Assembly (NCBI GenBank): GCA_905200265.1
Contig: CAJKJS010000140.1
Span: 1-5,044, forward strand
Direction of reading: 5' to 3'
Source: an uncultured Oscillospiraceae bacterium
Lineage (GTDB): Bacteria; Bacillota; Clostridia; Oscillospirales; Acutalibacteraceae
Length of the DNA: 5,044 bases
A model generated the notes under the pieces. It did no database searches and was not told the DNA's origin. It worked only from the letters and a program-made list of their open reading frames with translations. The translations under genes and the position numbers were made by a program. This document shows, piece by piece, positions 1-4,911 of the stretch. The first letter of the stretch is position 1; every line of letters begins with the position of its first letter.

Positions 1-8
1 TTAGCCAT
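1..8 (-). CDS. Start of the next purine operon gene (partial; probably AICAR formyltransferase)
   Basis: Only the first codons are in the window: ATG at 8-6 and GCT at 5-3, so Met-Ala, after which the gene runs off the left edge. The start is supported by AAGGAGG at 26-20, 11 nt upstream, the same long spacing seen for purO and the GH13 gene. The gene begins 35 nt after the purO stop and on the same strand, so it belongs to the operon. Nothing in two codons identifies the product. Because the upstream gene supplies a separate IMP cyclohydrolase, the missing partner activity would be AICAR formyltransferase, which in bacteria with PurO is expected as a stand-alone PurH C-terminal-type domain. 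That identity is inference from context only. Confidence 0.5.
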
Positions 9-19
9 AGGCAAAAATT

Positions 20-26
20 CCTCCTT
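20..26 (-). promoter_or_regulatory. Ribosome binding site of the truncated left-edge gene
   Basis: AAGGAGG reads 26 to 20 on the minus strand, within the 35-nt gap after purO and 11 nt before the ATG at 8-6. It is the main evidence that a gene starts at the window edge. Confidence 0.7.
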
Positions 27-43
27 TTTTGCACCGGGCGGGT

Positions 44-760
44 TCAGCCCTCCTGGTTTTTGTTGATGATACGGCTTTCCTGTTCGCCGGTTTCAAGGTT
101 AATAAACCGGGTAAACAGGGATACTTTATTTTGTTCGTTGAGGTTCTGCCACACGTCATTCGTAAACGTATCCAGATCGCCTTTGATCGCCACGGGGGTG
201 GGTTCGCCGTCAAAGGACGGGATGGGGTCGCCGTCGCAGCGGTAGGTGTGGATAAAGTGGCCTTTGCCCGCTTTGGGCGTGTATTCGAAGAAGAAGCGCT
301 CGGGGGCTTCGGGGTCGCCGTCGCCGCTCTTTAAAATCGACAGCCGGTAGGTAAAGCCGTTTTCACTGCGGGTTACCAGGCCGGAAATACGGGGGGTGAA
401 GTTCGGCGCATCGGGTTCAAACGTACGGGTACGCAGGGCATCTTCGAAGGTGCCGCCGTTTTTCATCGTGTCATACACCGTGTCGGTCTGGTCGCCGTTT
501 GTTACAATGGTGTGATGATCCAGTACCCGCACCGGCGCATAGATAATCAGCGACGGGTCGCTGAGTTTGGACGGGTCAAACGCCTGGGTGCGCAGCCCTT
601 CCCCTTCGGGGATAAACACACGGTTGCGGCTATTGACGCTGCGGCCCATGATAAAATACGCAATCGCGGCATACTTGCCGTCTTCGCTCTGGCCGATCAC
701 AATACCGCGGCCCGGGTAGCTGTTTTCCGAGAGTTCTTTTTTCAGGTCAAACAGTTCCAT
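44..760 (-). CDS. purO: Archaeal-type IMP cyclohydrolase PurO (IMP_cyclohyd family)
   Basis: Catalyses the last step of IMP synthesis in the cytoplasm, ring closure of FAICAR to IMP, the job done in most bacteria by the N-terminal domain of PurH. The 238-residue protein matches the archaeal PurO pattern: YPGRGIVIGQSEDGKYAAIA (15-34), a GRSVNSRNRVF block (39-49), VRVLDHHTIVTNGDQTD (77-93) and FTPRISGLV (121-129), corresponding to the 'GR..V.G', 'SR.F.NR', 'ViDn.IVSNG..TD' and 'tPRI' blocks of archaeal enzymes. Archaeal PurO is around 200 residues, so this one is somewhat longer, with extra residues at the N-terminus and in the C-terminal half. I chose ATG 760-758 over ATG 781-779 because GAGGAAGG (779-772) lies 11 nt upstream and the homologous region starts only around residue 15. 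It overlaps purN by 14 nt. There is no resemblance to the PurH cyclohydrolase domain. Confidence 0.9.
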   Translation of the reverse strand: MELFDLKKELSENSYPGRGIVIGQSEDGKYAAIAYFIMGRSVNSRNRVFIPEGEGLRTQAFDPSKLSDPSLIIYAPVRVLDHHTIVTNGDQTDTVYDTMKNGGTFEDALRTRTFEPDAPNFTPRISGLVTRSENGFTYRLSILKSGDGDPEAPERFFFEYTPKAGKGHFIHTYRCDGDPIPSFDGEPTPVAIKGDLDTFTNDVWQNLNEQNKVSLFTRFINLETGEQESRIINKNQEG

Positions 761-1403
761 CTTCGTTCCTACCTTCCTCATTCAAAATGTGGACAAGCCC
801 GTTTTCCACCCGCAGTTTCCCGGCGCAGAACAGCGCCGCCGCCTGGGGCAGGATTTTCCATTCCGCCTGTTCCATAATGCGCTTTTGCAGTGTTTCGGGG
901 GTGTCGCCCTCCTTTACGGGTACGGCCTTTTGCAAAATGATCGGGCCGCCGTCGCATTCTTCGGTGACAAAATGCACCGTAGCGCCGCTTACCTTCACGC
1001 CTTTTTTCAGCGCCGCTTCGTGCACATGCAGGCCGTAATACCCCTTGCCGCAGAACGACGGGATCAGGGCCGGGTGCACGTTCATCATGCGGTTTTCGAA
1101 TGCCCGGCACACGCTCTCGTCCAAAATGGTCATAAACCCGGCGTAAATCACCAGGTCGGCTTTTTCTTCTTTCAGGGCCTCTACCATGGCCTTACTGTAC
1201 GCATGCACGTCCGCATACTCTTTCCGGCAAAGGACCCTGGTGGGGATGCCGTGGTTTTTGGCTCTTTTGAGGGCATAGGCATCCGGCCGGGACGAAATCA
1301 CACAGGTGATGGCCCCGCCGGGGATGCGTCCCTGTTCGCTCGCGTCGATCAGCGCCTGCAAATTCGTGCCGCCGCCGGACACCAGCACCACGATGTTTAG
1401 CAT
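747..1403 (-). CDS. purN: Phosphoribosylglycinamide formyltransferase PurN
   Basis: Transfers the formyl group of 10-formyl-tetrahydrofolate to GAR, giving FGAR, the third step of purine synthesis in the cytoplasm. The 218-residue protein is the usual PurN size and has the Rossmann-type formyltransferase fold signatures: phosphate-binding SGGGTNLQALID (9-20), the folate-binding region AGFMTIL (88-94), catalytic NVHPALIPSF (108-117) with Asn108 and His110, and ECDGGPIILQ (149-158) with Asp151. These match Asn106, His108 and Asp144 of the E. coli enzyme. The frame is open for 38 further codons upstream, but that stretch is an Arg-rich artefact of the purM 3' end; ATG 1403-1401 has GGAGG at 1417-1413 with a 9-nt spacer and starts directly at the conserved beta-strand. 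It overlaps purM by 7 nt (ATGCTAA) and purO by 14 nt. Confidence 0.95.
   Translation of the reverse strand: MLNIVVLVSGGGTNLQALIDASEQGRIPGGAITCVISSRPDAYALKRAKNHGIPTRVLCRKEYADVHAYSKAMVEALKEEKADLVIYAGFMTILDESVCRAFENRMMNVHPALIPSFCGKGYYGLHVHEAALKKGVKVSGATVHFVTEECDGGPIILQKAVPVKEGDTPETLQKRIMEQAEWKILPQAAALFCAGKLRVENGLVHILNEEGRNEDGTV
772..779 (-). promoter_or_regulatory. Ribosome binding site of purO, inside the end of purN
   Basis: GAGGAAGG lies 11 nt before ATG 760-758 and within the last codons of purN. It overlaps the alternative upstream ATG at 781-779, which argues against that start. Ribosomes ending purN at 747 would pass directly over it, which fits translational coupling. Confidence 0.65.
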
Positions 1404-2431
1404 AGAATCACGCCTCCGTCGCCTTCGACGATTTCGCCTACCACGGCGGCCCCTTGTCCTTCGGCTTTCAGGGCGGCAAGAGCCTTGTCGGCGTCTTCCT
1501 TCGCTACGGCCATGCACATGCCCATACCCATGTTAAAGGTGTTGTACATGTCGCGTTCGGGGATGTTCCCTTCTTTGGCGATCAGGTCAAAGATGGGCAG
1601 GTGCGGCACCGCCGCTTTTTCAATTTTCGCGCTGCAATCGGGGGTGAGCATACGCGGGATATTTTCATAGAAACCGCCGCCGGTAATGTGGGAGACGGCT
1701 TTGACGTCCGCTTCCTTCATGGCGCGCAGCACGGGTTTTACGTAGATCTTTGTGGGGGTCAAGAGGCATTCGCCCAGGGTCATGCCCAGTTCTTCGCGGT
1801 ACACAGACAGGTTCTGGCTATTGACGTCAAACACTTTGCGCACCAGAGAAAAGCCGTTACTGTGTACGCCGGTGGAAGCAAGGCCGATGAGCACGTCGCC
1901 TTTTTGAAGGCGGCTGCCGTCTACAATGCGGTCACGGTCGACCAACCCGACGCTAAAGCCCGCCAGGTCGTATTCATCTACCGGATAAAAGCCGGGCATT
2001 TCGGCGGTTTCGCCGCCCACCAGCGCGCAGCCCGCCTGCACGCAGCCTTCGGCCACACCGGACACGATTTCAGCCACGCGTTCCGGCACGTTTTTGCCCA
2101 GAGCCAGGTAATCGAGGAAAAACAGCGGCTGGGCCCCGCAGCACACCACGTCGTTGACGCACATGGCCACGCAGTCAATGCCCACGGTGTCGTGCTTGTC
2201 CATCAAAAAGGCCAGACGCAGTTTGGTGCCTACGCCGTCGGTACCGGATACCAGCACCGGCGTTTTCATCCCCGCCAAATCGGGCTGGAACAAACCGCCA
2301 AACCCACCAATGCCGGACACAACCCCCGGCGTCATGGTGCGGGCCACATGCTGTTTCATCAGTTCCACGGCGCGGTACCCGGCGGTTACGTCAACCCCGG
2401 CGGCCTTGTAGCTTTCGCTGTAGCTTTTCAT
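1397..2431 (-). CDS. purM: Phosphoribosylformylglycinamidine cyclo-ligase (AIR synthetase) PurM
   Basis: Closes the imidazole ring: FGAM plus ATP gives AIR, ADP and phosphate, in the cytoplasm. The 344-residue length is typical. Diagnostic blocks of the PurM/ATP-binding superfamily are present: YKAAGVDVTAGYRAVELMK near the N-terminus (8-26), GIGGFGGLF (40-48), SGTDGVGTKL (62-71), GIDCVAMCVNDVVCCGA (84-100), GGETAEMPGFY (139-149), STGVHSNGFSLVR (186-198) and the C-terminal HITGGGFYENIPRML (248-262). The protein appears intact with no missing key block. The start at ATG 2431-2429 is preceded by GAGGAGG with a 10-nt spacer. The gene follows purE after 36 nt, and its stop overlaps the purN start in ATGCTAA. 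Its product AIR is the substrate of the PurE step encoded just upstream. Confidence 0.97.
   Translation of the reverse strand: MKSYSESYKAAGVDVTAGYRAVELMKQHVARTMTPGVVSGIGGFGGLFQPDLAGMKTPVLVSGTDGVGTKLRLAFLMDKHDTVGIDCVAMCVNDVVCCGAQPLFFLDYLALGKNVPERVAEIVSGVAEGCVQAGCALVGGETAEMPGFYPVDEYDLAGFSVGLVDRDRIVDGSRLQKGDVLIGLASTGVHSNGFSLVRKVFDVNSQNLSVYREELGMTLGECLLTPTKIYVKPVLRAMKEADVKAVSHITGGGFYENIPRMLTPDCSAKIEKAAVPHLPIFDLIAKEGNIPERDMYNTFNMGMGMCMAVAKEDADKALAALKAEGQGAAVVGEIVEGDGGVILC
1413..1417 (-). promoter_or_regulatory. Ribosome binding site that sets the purN start
   Basis: GGAGG, 9 nt before ATG 1403-1401, lies within the last codons of purM. It decides the purN start against the longer open frame reaching back to 1517. 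Confidence 0.75.
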
Positions 2432-2467
2432 GTTAAAAAAACCTCCTCGTTTGGTTTTGTTCCGTTT

Positions 2468-2965
2468 TTATTGTTCCCGCAGTTTTTCCTGCAGGGCGGC
2501 GTCTTTTTTCGCTACGCCGTCTTTCATGCTCTGCTTTAAGTCATCCAGTTTCTGCCGCAAGCCGTCGTCGCTCAGGGCCAGCATTTCGGCCGCCAGCACC
2601 GCCGCGTTGTCGGTGCCGTTTACGGCCACCGTGGCCACCGGAATGCCCGAGGGCATCTGCACGGTAGCAAGCAGAGCATCCAGCCCGTCAAAGGAAGAAC
2701 GGATGGGCACGCCGATCACCGGCAGGGTGGTGTACGCCGCCAGCACGCCGCCCAAATGGGCCGCCATCCCGGCGCAGGCGATGATCACGCCAAACCCGTT
2801 ATCCCGGGCATTTTTGGCGAACTCGGCCGCTGCTTCCGGCGTGCGGTGGGCCGACATCACGTGGGCCTCATAGGGGATGGAAAGGCTGTCCAGCCGGGCA
2901 AACGCCTTGCTCACAACGGGCAGGTCGCTGTCGCTGCCCATGATAACCGCTACTTTTTTGCTCAT
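2468..2965 (-). CDS. purE: 5-(carboxyamino)imidazole ribonucleotide mutase PurE (class I type)
   Basis: Acts on AIR/N5-CAIR to form CAIR in the cytoplasm. The 165-residue protein has the PurE order of motifs: VAVIMGSDSDLPVV (5-18), substrate-binding and catalytic SAHRTPE (38-44, His40 matching E. coli His45), the loop AGMAAHLGGVLAAYTTLPVIGVP (65-87) and DGLDALLATVQMPSGIPVATVAV (93-115). The AAHL loop and the VQMPSGIPVAT block resemble class I N5-CAIR mutases, which normally need PurK to supply N5-CAIR; no purK is in this window. Gly-Gly replaces the Pro-Gly found after AAHL in E. coli. ATG 2965-2963 is preferred over ATG 2986-2984 because the AAGGAAGGAAG site (2982-2972) lies just upstream of it and because the family starts close to the first beta-strand. 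It is the first purine gene after the leader and terminator. Confidence 0.95.
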   Translation of the reverse strand: MSKKVAVIMGSDSDLPVVSKAFARLDSLSIPYEAHVMSAHRTPEAAAEFAKNARDNGFGVIIACAGMAAHLGGVLAAYTTLPVIGVPIRSSFDGLDALLATVQMPSGIPVATVAVNGTDNAAVLAAEMLALSDDGLRQKLDDLKQSMKDGVAKKDAALQEKLREQ

Positions 2966-2971
2966 AAGAAA

Positions 2972-2982
2972 CTTCCTTCCTT
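2972..2982 (-). promoter_or_regulatory. Ribosome binding site that sets the purE start
   Basis: AAGGAAGGAAG ends 6 nt before ATG 2965-2963. The alternative ATG at 2986-2984 lies upstream of this site and has no comparable sequence of its own, so the shorter start is chosen. Confidence 0.7.
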
Positions 2983-3019
2983 TCATCGTGCCGCCCGGGC
3001 CTTACAAAAGGGGGCAGGC

Positions 3020-3058
3020 AAAACAAAACAGGCCGCGCCCCTTACCGGGCGCAGCCTG
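3020..3058 (-). terminator. Intrinsic terminator in the purE leader (candidate attenuator)
   Basis: On the minus strand the 5' arm CAGGCTGCGCCC (3058-3047), loop GGTAAG (3046-3041) and 3' arm GGGCGCGGCCTG (3040-3029) form a 12-bp stem with one T-G wobble, followed at once by TTTTGTTTT (3028-3020). The stem starts two bases after the stop codon of the leader ORF. Only 37 nt separate the T tract from the purE ribosome binding site, and I see no convincing promoter there, so transcripts for purE most likely have to pass this terminator. A second 7-bp pairing, GGCAGGC (3060-3054) with GCCTGCC (3019-3013), would compete with the base of the stem. The hairpin has no T tract on the plus strand, so it is directional. 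Confidence 0.8.
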
Positions 3059-3116
3059 CCTATACGTATTCTGTACACAAGGACGAAAAGCCGGGATGAC
3101 CCATCGCGCCCTTACC
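3047..3116 (-). promoter_or_regulatory. Alternative (antiterminator-like) pairing in the purE leader
   Basis: GGTAAGGGCGCG at 3116-3105, inside the leader ORF, nearly repeats GGTAAGGGGCGCG at 3046-3034, which is the loop and 3' arm of the terminator. GGGCGCG (3111-3105) can pair with TGCGCCC (3053-3047) of the terminator 5' arm over 7 positions, one of them G-T. The two pairings are mutually exclusive. The repeat and complementarity are seen; a regulatory role is inferred. Confidence 0.4.
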
Positions 3117-3149
3117 CGCTTTGCCGAAAAAAGAGCGACCCATGCCCAT
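3060..3149 (-). CDS. Gly-rich 29-residue leader ORF upstream of purE
   Basis: A short ORF runs from ATG 3149-3147 to TAG 3062-3060. It has one of the best ribosome binding sites in the window, AAAGGAGG at 3164-3157 with a 7-nt spacer, about 10 nt after the expected transcription start. The 29-residue product begins MGMGRSFFGKAGKG and ends SSLCTEYV; Gly occupies positions 2, 4, 9, 12, 14, 17 and 20 (7 of 29). There is no signal peptide or membrane segment and I recognise no family. Its stop codon touches the terminator stem, and codons 12-15 form the copy of the terminator 3' arm. A leader peptide controlling the purine operon is the most economical reading; a small conserved protein of unknown function, or a fortuitous ORF, are the alternatives. 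Confidence 0.55.
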   Translation of the reverse strand: MGMGRSFFGKAGKGAMGHPGFSSLCTEYV

Positions 3150-3156
3150 GCTTCCC

Positions 3157-3164
3157 CCTCCTTT
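3157..3164 (-). promoter_or_regulatory. Ribosome binding site of the leader ORF
   Basis: AAAGGAGG with a 7-nt spacer to ATG 3149-3147, near the consensus for low-to-mid GC Gram-positive bacteria. It is the main evidence that the 29-codon ORF is translated. Confidence 0.65.
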
Positions 3165-3180
3165 GCGTTCTTTCCTATTT

Positions 3181-3210
3181 ATTCTACACTACCCGGCAGG
3201 TAAAAAGCAA
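3181..3210 (-). promoter_or_regulatory. Probable sigma-A promoter of the purine operon
   Basis: TTGCTT (3210-3205), an 18-nt spacer and TAGAAT (3186-3181) resemble a -35/-10 pair, each differing from consensus. Transcription would start near 3174, placing the leader ORF ribosome binding site within about 10 nt of the 5' end. I find no clear purine riboswitch core and no convincing PurR box around it. Confidence 0.5.
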
Positions 3211-3302
3211 GTAAAGCGGCATAGGGGGCAAATTTTCGTCATAAACGGAAATCCCCCCGGCGGGACGGGCTGCTTTTTGTTCACAAAGCTGAAATCCGGT
3301 TT

Positions 3303-4610
3303 TTACCCCATGCGCCAAATAAAGGCCGACAGGGGCGGCAGCTCGACTTGCCCGGAAAACGTTCTCGTTTCACCCGTTACAAGGTCCGTCCCCTGCCCCT
3401 GTAAACCGGGGGCCGGCAGGGTCGCGGGGGCGTTATCGGCATTGAGGGCTACAACCACCCGTTCCCCGTCACACGCGCGGGCAAACACATACTGGCGGTT
3501 TGTCAGCGCCACCTGGGTATAATCGCCATAGCACAGCGCTTTTTCCTGTTTGTGAAGGGCGCACAGCGAAGCAATCGTATCACACAGCCCGTTCCACACC
3601 GGTTCTTCCACGGCGGGGCGCAGCGCGTCGTCCCCGTGGGCCTTTTCCCCTTCCATGCCCCATTCGCTGCCGTAATACAGGCACGGAATCCCGGGCATAG
3701 TAAAAAGCAGGGTATAGAGAAGCGGGATGTGTTCTTTCACGGTCAGAATGCTAGCTAGGCGCGTCACGTCGTGGTTATCCGCAAAGCACAGTAGGTGCTT
3801 CCCCTTATACAGCGTCCACGGTTCGGAACCGAACTGACGGTTGAGGCTGTAGGCGATTTCGAAGAAATTATAGGAATTAAAACTGGAATAAAGCCCCTTA
3901 TAGCATTCATAATTCGTAACGGAATGGAGCATCTGGTCATTTACAAGCCGGTTATAATCCCCGTGGAGCATTTCGCCCAGCAGGAAGAAATCCGGCGACA
4001 GCGATTTGGCCGTTTCCCGCAGGCGGCGCATAAAGCCTTCATCCAGGCTATACGCCACATCCAGCCGCAGCCCGTCAATCTGGAACGTGTGGAACCAGTG
4101 CACCACACAGTCGAGCAAATAGTCGCACACCGCCGGGTTTTTCAGGTTCAGTTTCACCAGTTCATAGTGGCCTTCCCATCCTTCGTAATAAAACCCGTCG
4201 TGGTACGGCGAATCACCGTCAAACCGCAACAGGAACCAGTCGCGGTAGGGGCTCTGTTCCCGCTTTTCCTGCACATCGCGGAACGCCCAGAACCCGCGCC
4301 CCACATGGTTAAAGACGCCGTCCAGCACCACGCGCAGCCCGTTTTCGTGGTAGGCTTTCACCACATCGGCAAATTCTTCGTTCGTACCCAGCCGCCGGTC
4401 GATCGTCCGGTAATCCCGGGTATCGTACCCGTGGGCGTCGGATTCAAACACCGGCGTAAAATAGACGGCACTGACCCCCAGTTTTGTCAGGTGGGGCAAA
4501 AAGTGCAAAAGGGTTTGCAGCCGGTGGGCCTCTTCGCCGGTATTGTGCTTCGGCGCGCCGCACACCCCCAGGGTGTAAAACTGATAAAAGACACTTTCGT
4601 CATACCACAT
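3303..4610 (-). CDS. Cytoplasmic GH13 alpha-amylase-family glycoside hydrolase (neopullulanase/cyclomaltodextrinase-like)
   Basis: Likely cleaves alpha-1,4 (perhaps also alpha-1,6) bonds in maltodextrins inside the cell. The 435-residue protein has all four GH13 regions in order: DGVFNH (97-102), GLRLDVAYSLD (180-190) with Arg182 and nucleophile Asp184, LLGEMLH (210-216) with acid/base Glu213, and FADNHD (276-281) with His280 and Asp281. HGYDTRDYRTID (60-71) is a conserved substrate-site block. The fifth region reads VKLN (152-155), closer to the MPKLN of neopullulanases than to the QPDLN of oligo-1,6-glucosidases. It starts directly in the catalytic barrel, with no N-terminal carbohydrate-binding domain and no signal peptide, and ends in a short beta domain. 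ATG 4610-4608 follows AAGGAGA with an 11-nt spacer. It precedes the purine leader by about 90 nt and no clear terminator is visible between them. Exact specificity cannot be read from sequence. Confidence 0.92.
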   Translation of the reverse strand: MWYDESVFYQFYTLGVCGAPKHNTGEEAHRLQTLLHFLPHLTKLGVSAVYFTPVFESDAHGYDTRDYRTIDRRLGTNEEFADVVKAYHENGLRVVLDGVFNHVGRGFWAFRDVQEKREQSPYRDWFLLRFDGDSPYHDGFYYEGWEGHYELVKLNLKNPAVCDYLLDCVVHWFHTFQIDGLRLDVAYSLDEGFMRRLRETAKSLSPDFFLLGEMLHGDYNRLVNDQMLHSVTNYECYKGLYSSFNSYNFFEIAYSLNRQFGSEPWTLYKGKHLLCFADNHDVTRLASILTVKEHIPLLYTLLFTMPGIPCLYYGSEWGMEGEKAHGDDALRPAVEEPVWNGLCDTIASLCALHKQEKALCYGDYTQVALTNRQYVFARACDGERVVVALNADNAPATLPAPGLQGQGTDLVTGETRTFSGQVELPPLSAFIWRMG

Positions 4611-4685
4611 AATATAGATCGTCTCCTTTTTTAAAACCAGATTTCTTACCGATAGGGGCTATTCCCCCGGGCTGAGTCACACCCT

Positions 4686-4720
4686 CCGCACCGCGCCGCC
4701 ATACAGGATGGCACAAGCGC
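4686..4720. repeat. Diverged direct repeat, copy 1
   Basis: Matches 4774-4808 at 30 of 35 positions without gaps, including a shared CCGCACCGCGC at the left and GGCACAAGCGC at the right. Weaker similarity (11 of 16) extends leftwards from 4685, so the original unit may have been about 88 nt, the distance between the copies. Confidence 0.75.
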
Positions 4721-4773
4721 CCAAGGGCGATGCACTCAAGGGGATTCCGTACCACCCGGCCTGTGTCAGTCCC

Positions 4774-4808
4774 CCGCACCGCGCAGCCAGGCAGGGCGGC
4801 ACAAGCGC
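4774..4808. repeat. Diverged direct repeat, copy 2
   Basis: Partner of 4686-4720, offset 88 nt. The flank on the left, around CCTGTGTCAGTCCC, also resembles that of copy 1, CTGAGTCACACCCT, while similarity fades to the right after the shared AAGCGC. Confidence 0.75.
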
Positions 4809-4846
4809 GAAAAGATGCCCGGACTCCTCAGACTTCGCAAACGCTC

Positions 4847-4866
4847 CAGGTTGCACAAGCAACCTG
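4847..4866. repeat. Perfect 8-bp hairpin
   Basis: CAGGTTGC (4847-4854), loop ACAA (4855-4858) and GCAACCTG (4859-4866) form a perfect stem. No T tract follows on either strand, so it is not an intrinsic terminator. The loop contains part of the recurring CACAAGC motif. Confidence 0.75.
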
Positions 4867-4890
4867 AGGTGCGCAGGCAACCTAAGGTGC
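4855..4890. repeat. Two tandem 18-bp units
   Basis: 4855-4872 and 4873-4890 are adjacent 18-mers agreeing at 15 of 18 positions, each containing GCAACCT(G/A)AGGTGC. The second can fold GGC-(A)-ACC / GGT-GCC around TAA (4876-4891). Confidence 0.7.
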
Positions 4891-4911
4891 CAAAGCTGCC
4901 TTACGATGGTG

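Noticed and set aside
1404..1517. 38-residue Arg-rich N-terminal extension of purN
   Set aside because: It lies wholly in the purM 3' end read in another frame, and a good ribosome binding site precedes ATG 1403-1401, where the conserved domain begins.
1454..2539. 361-codon plus-strand ORF opposite purM
   Set aside because: It is the antisense shadow of purM and the end of purE, is rich in His, Gly and Ala as expected of such shadows, and matches no family.
3060..3095. Second promoter with TATAGG as -10 inside the leader ORF
   Set aside because: No good -35 at proper spacing, and transcription would start inside the terminator stem.
3245..3270. Terminator for the GH13 gene
   Set aside because: Only a 4-bp TCCC/GGGA stem (3265-3252) followed by TTT is available; too weak to call, so read-through into the purine leader is possible.
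3181..3300. Purine riboswitch or PurR box upstream of the leader ORF
   Set aside because: I could not find the conserved purine aptamer core or a paired PurR box; CGAAAATT at 3238-3231 is only a fragmentary resemblance.
3795..4634. 279-codon plus-strand ORF opposite the GH13 gene
   Set aside because: Antisense shadow of a gene with complete catalytic motifs; its composition and lack of recognisable motifs argue against a protein.
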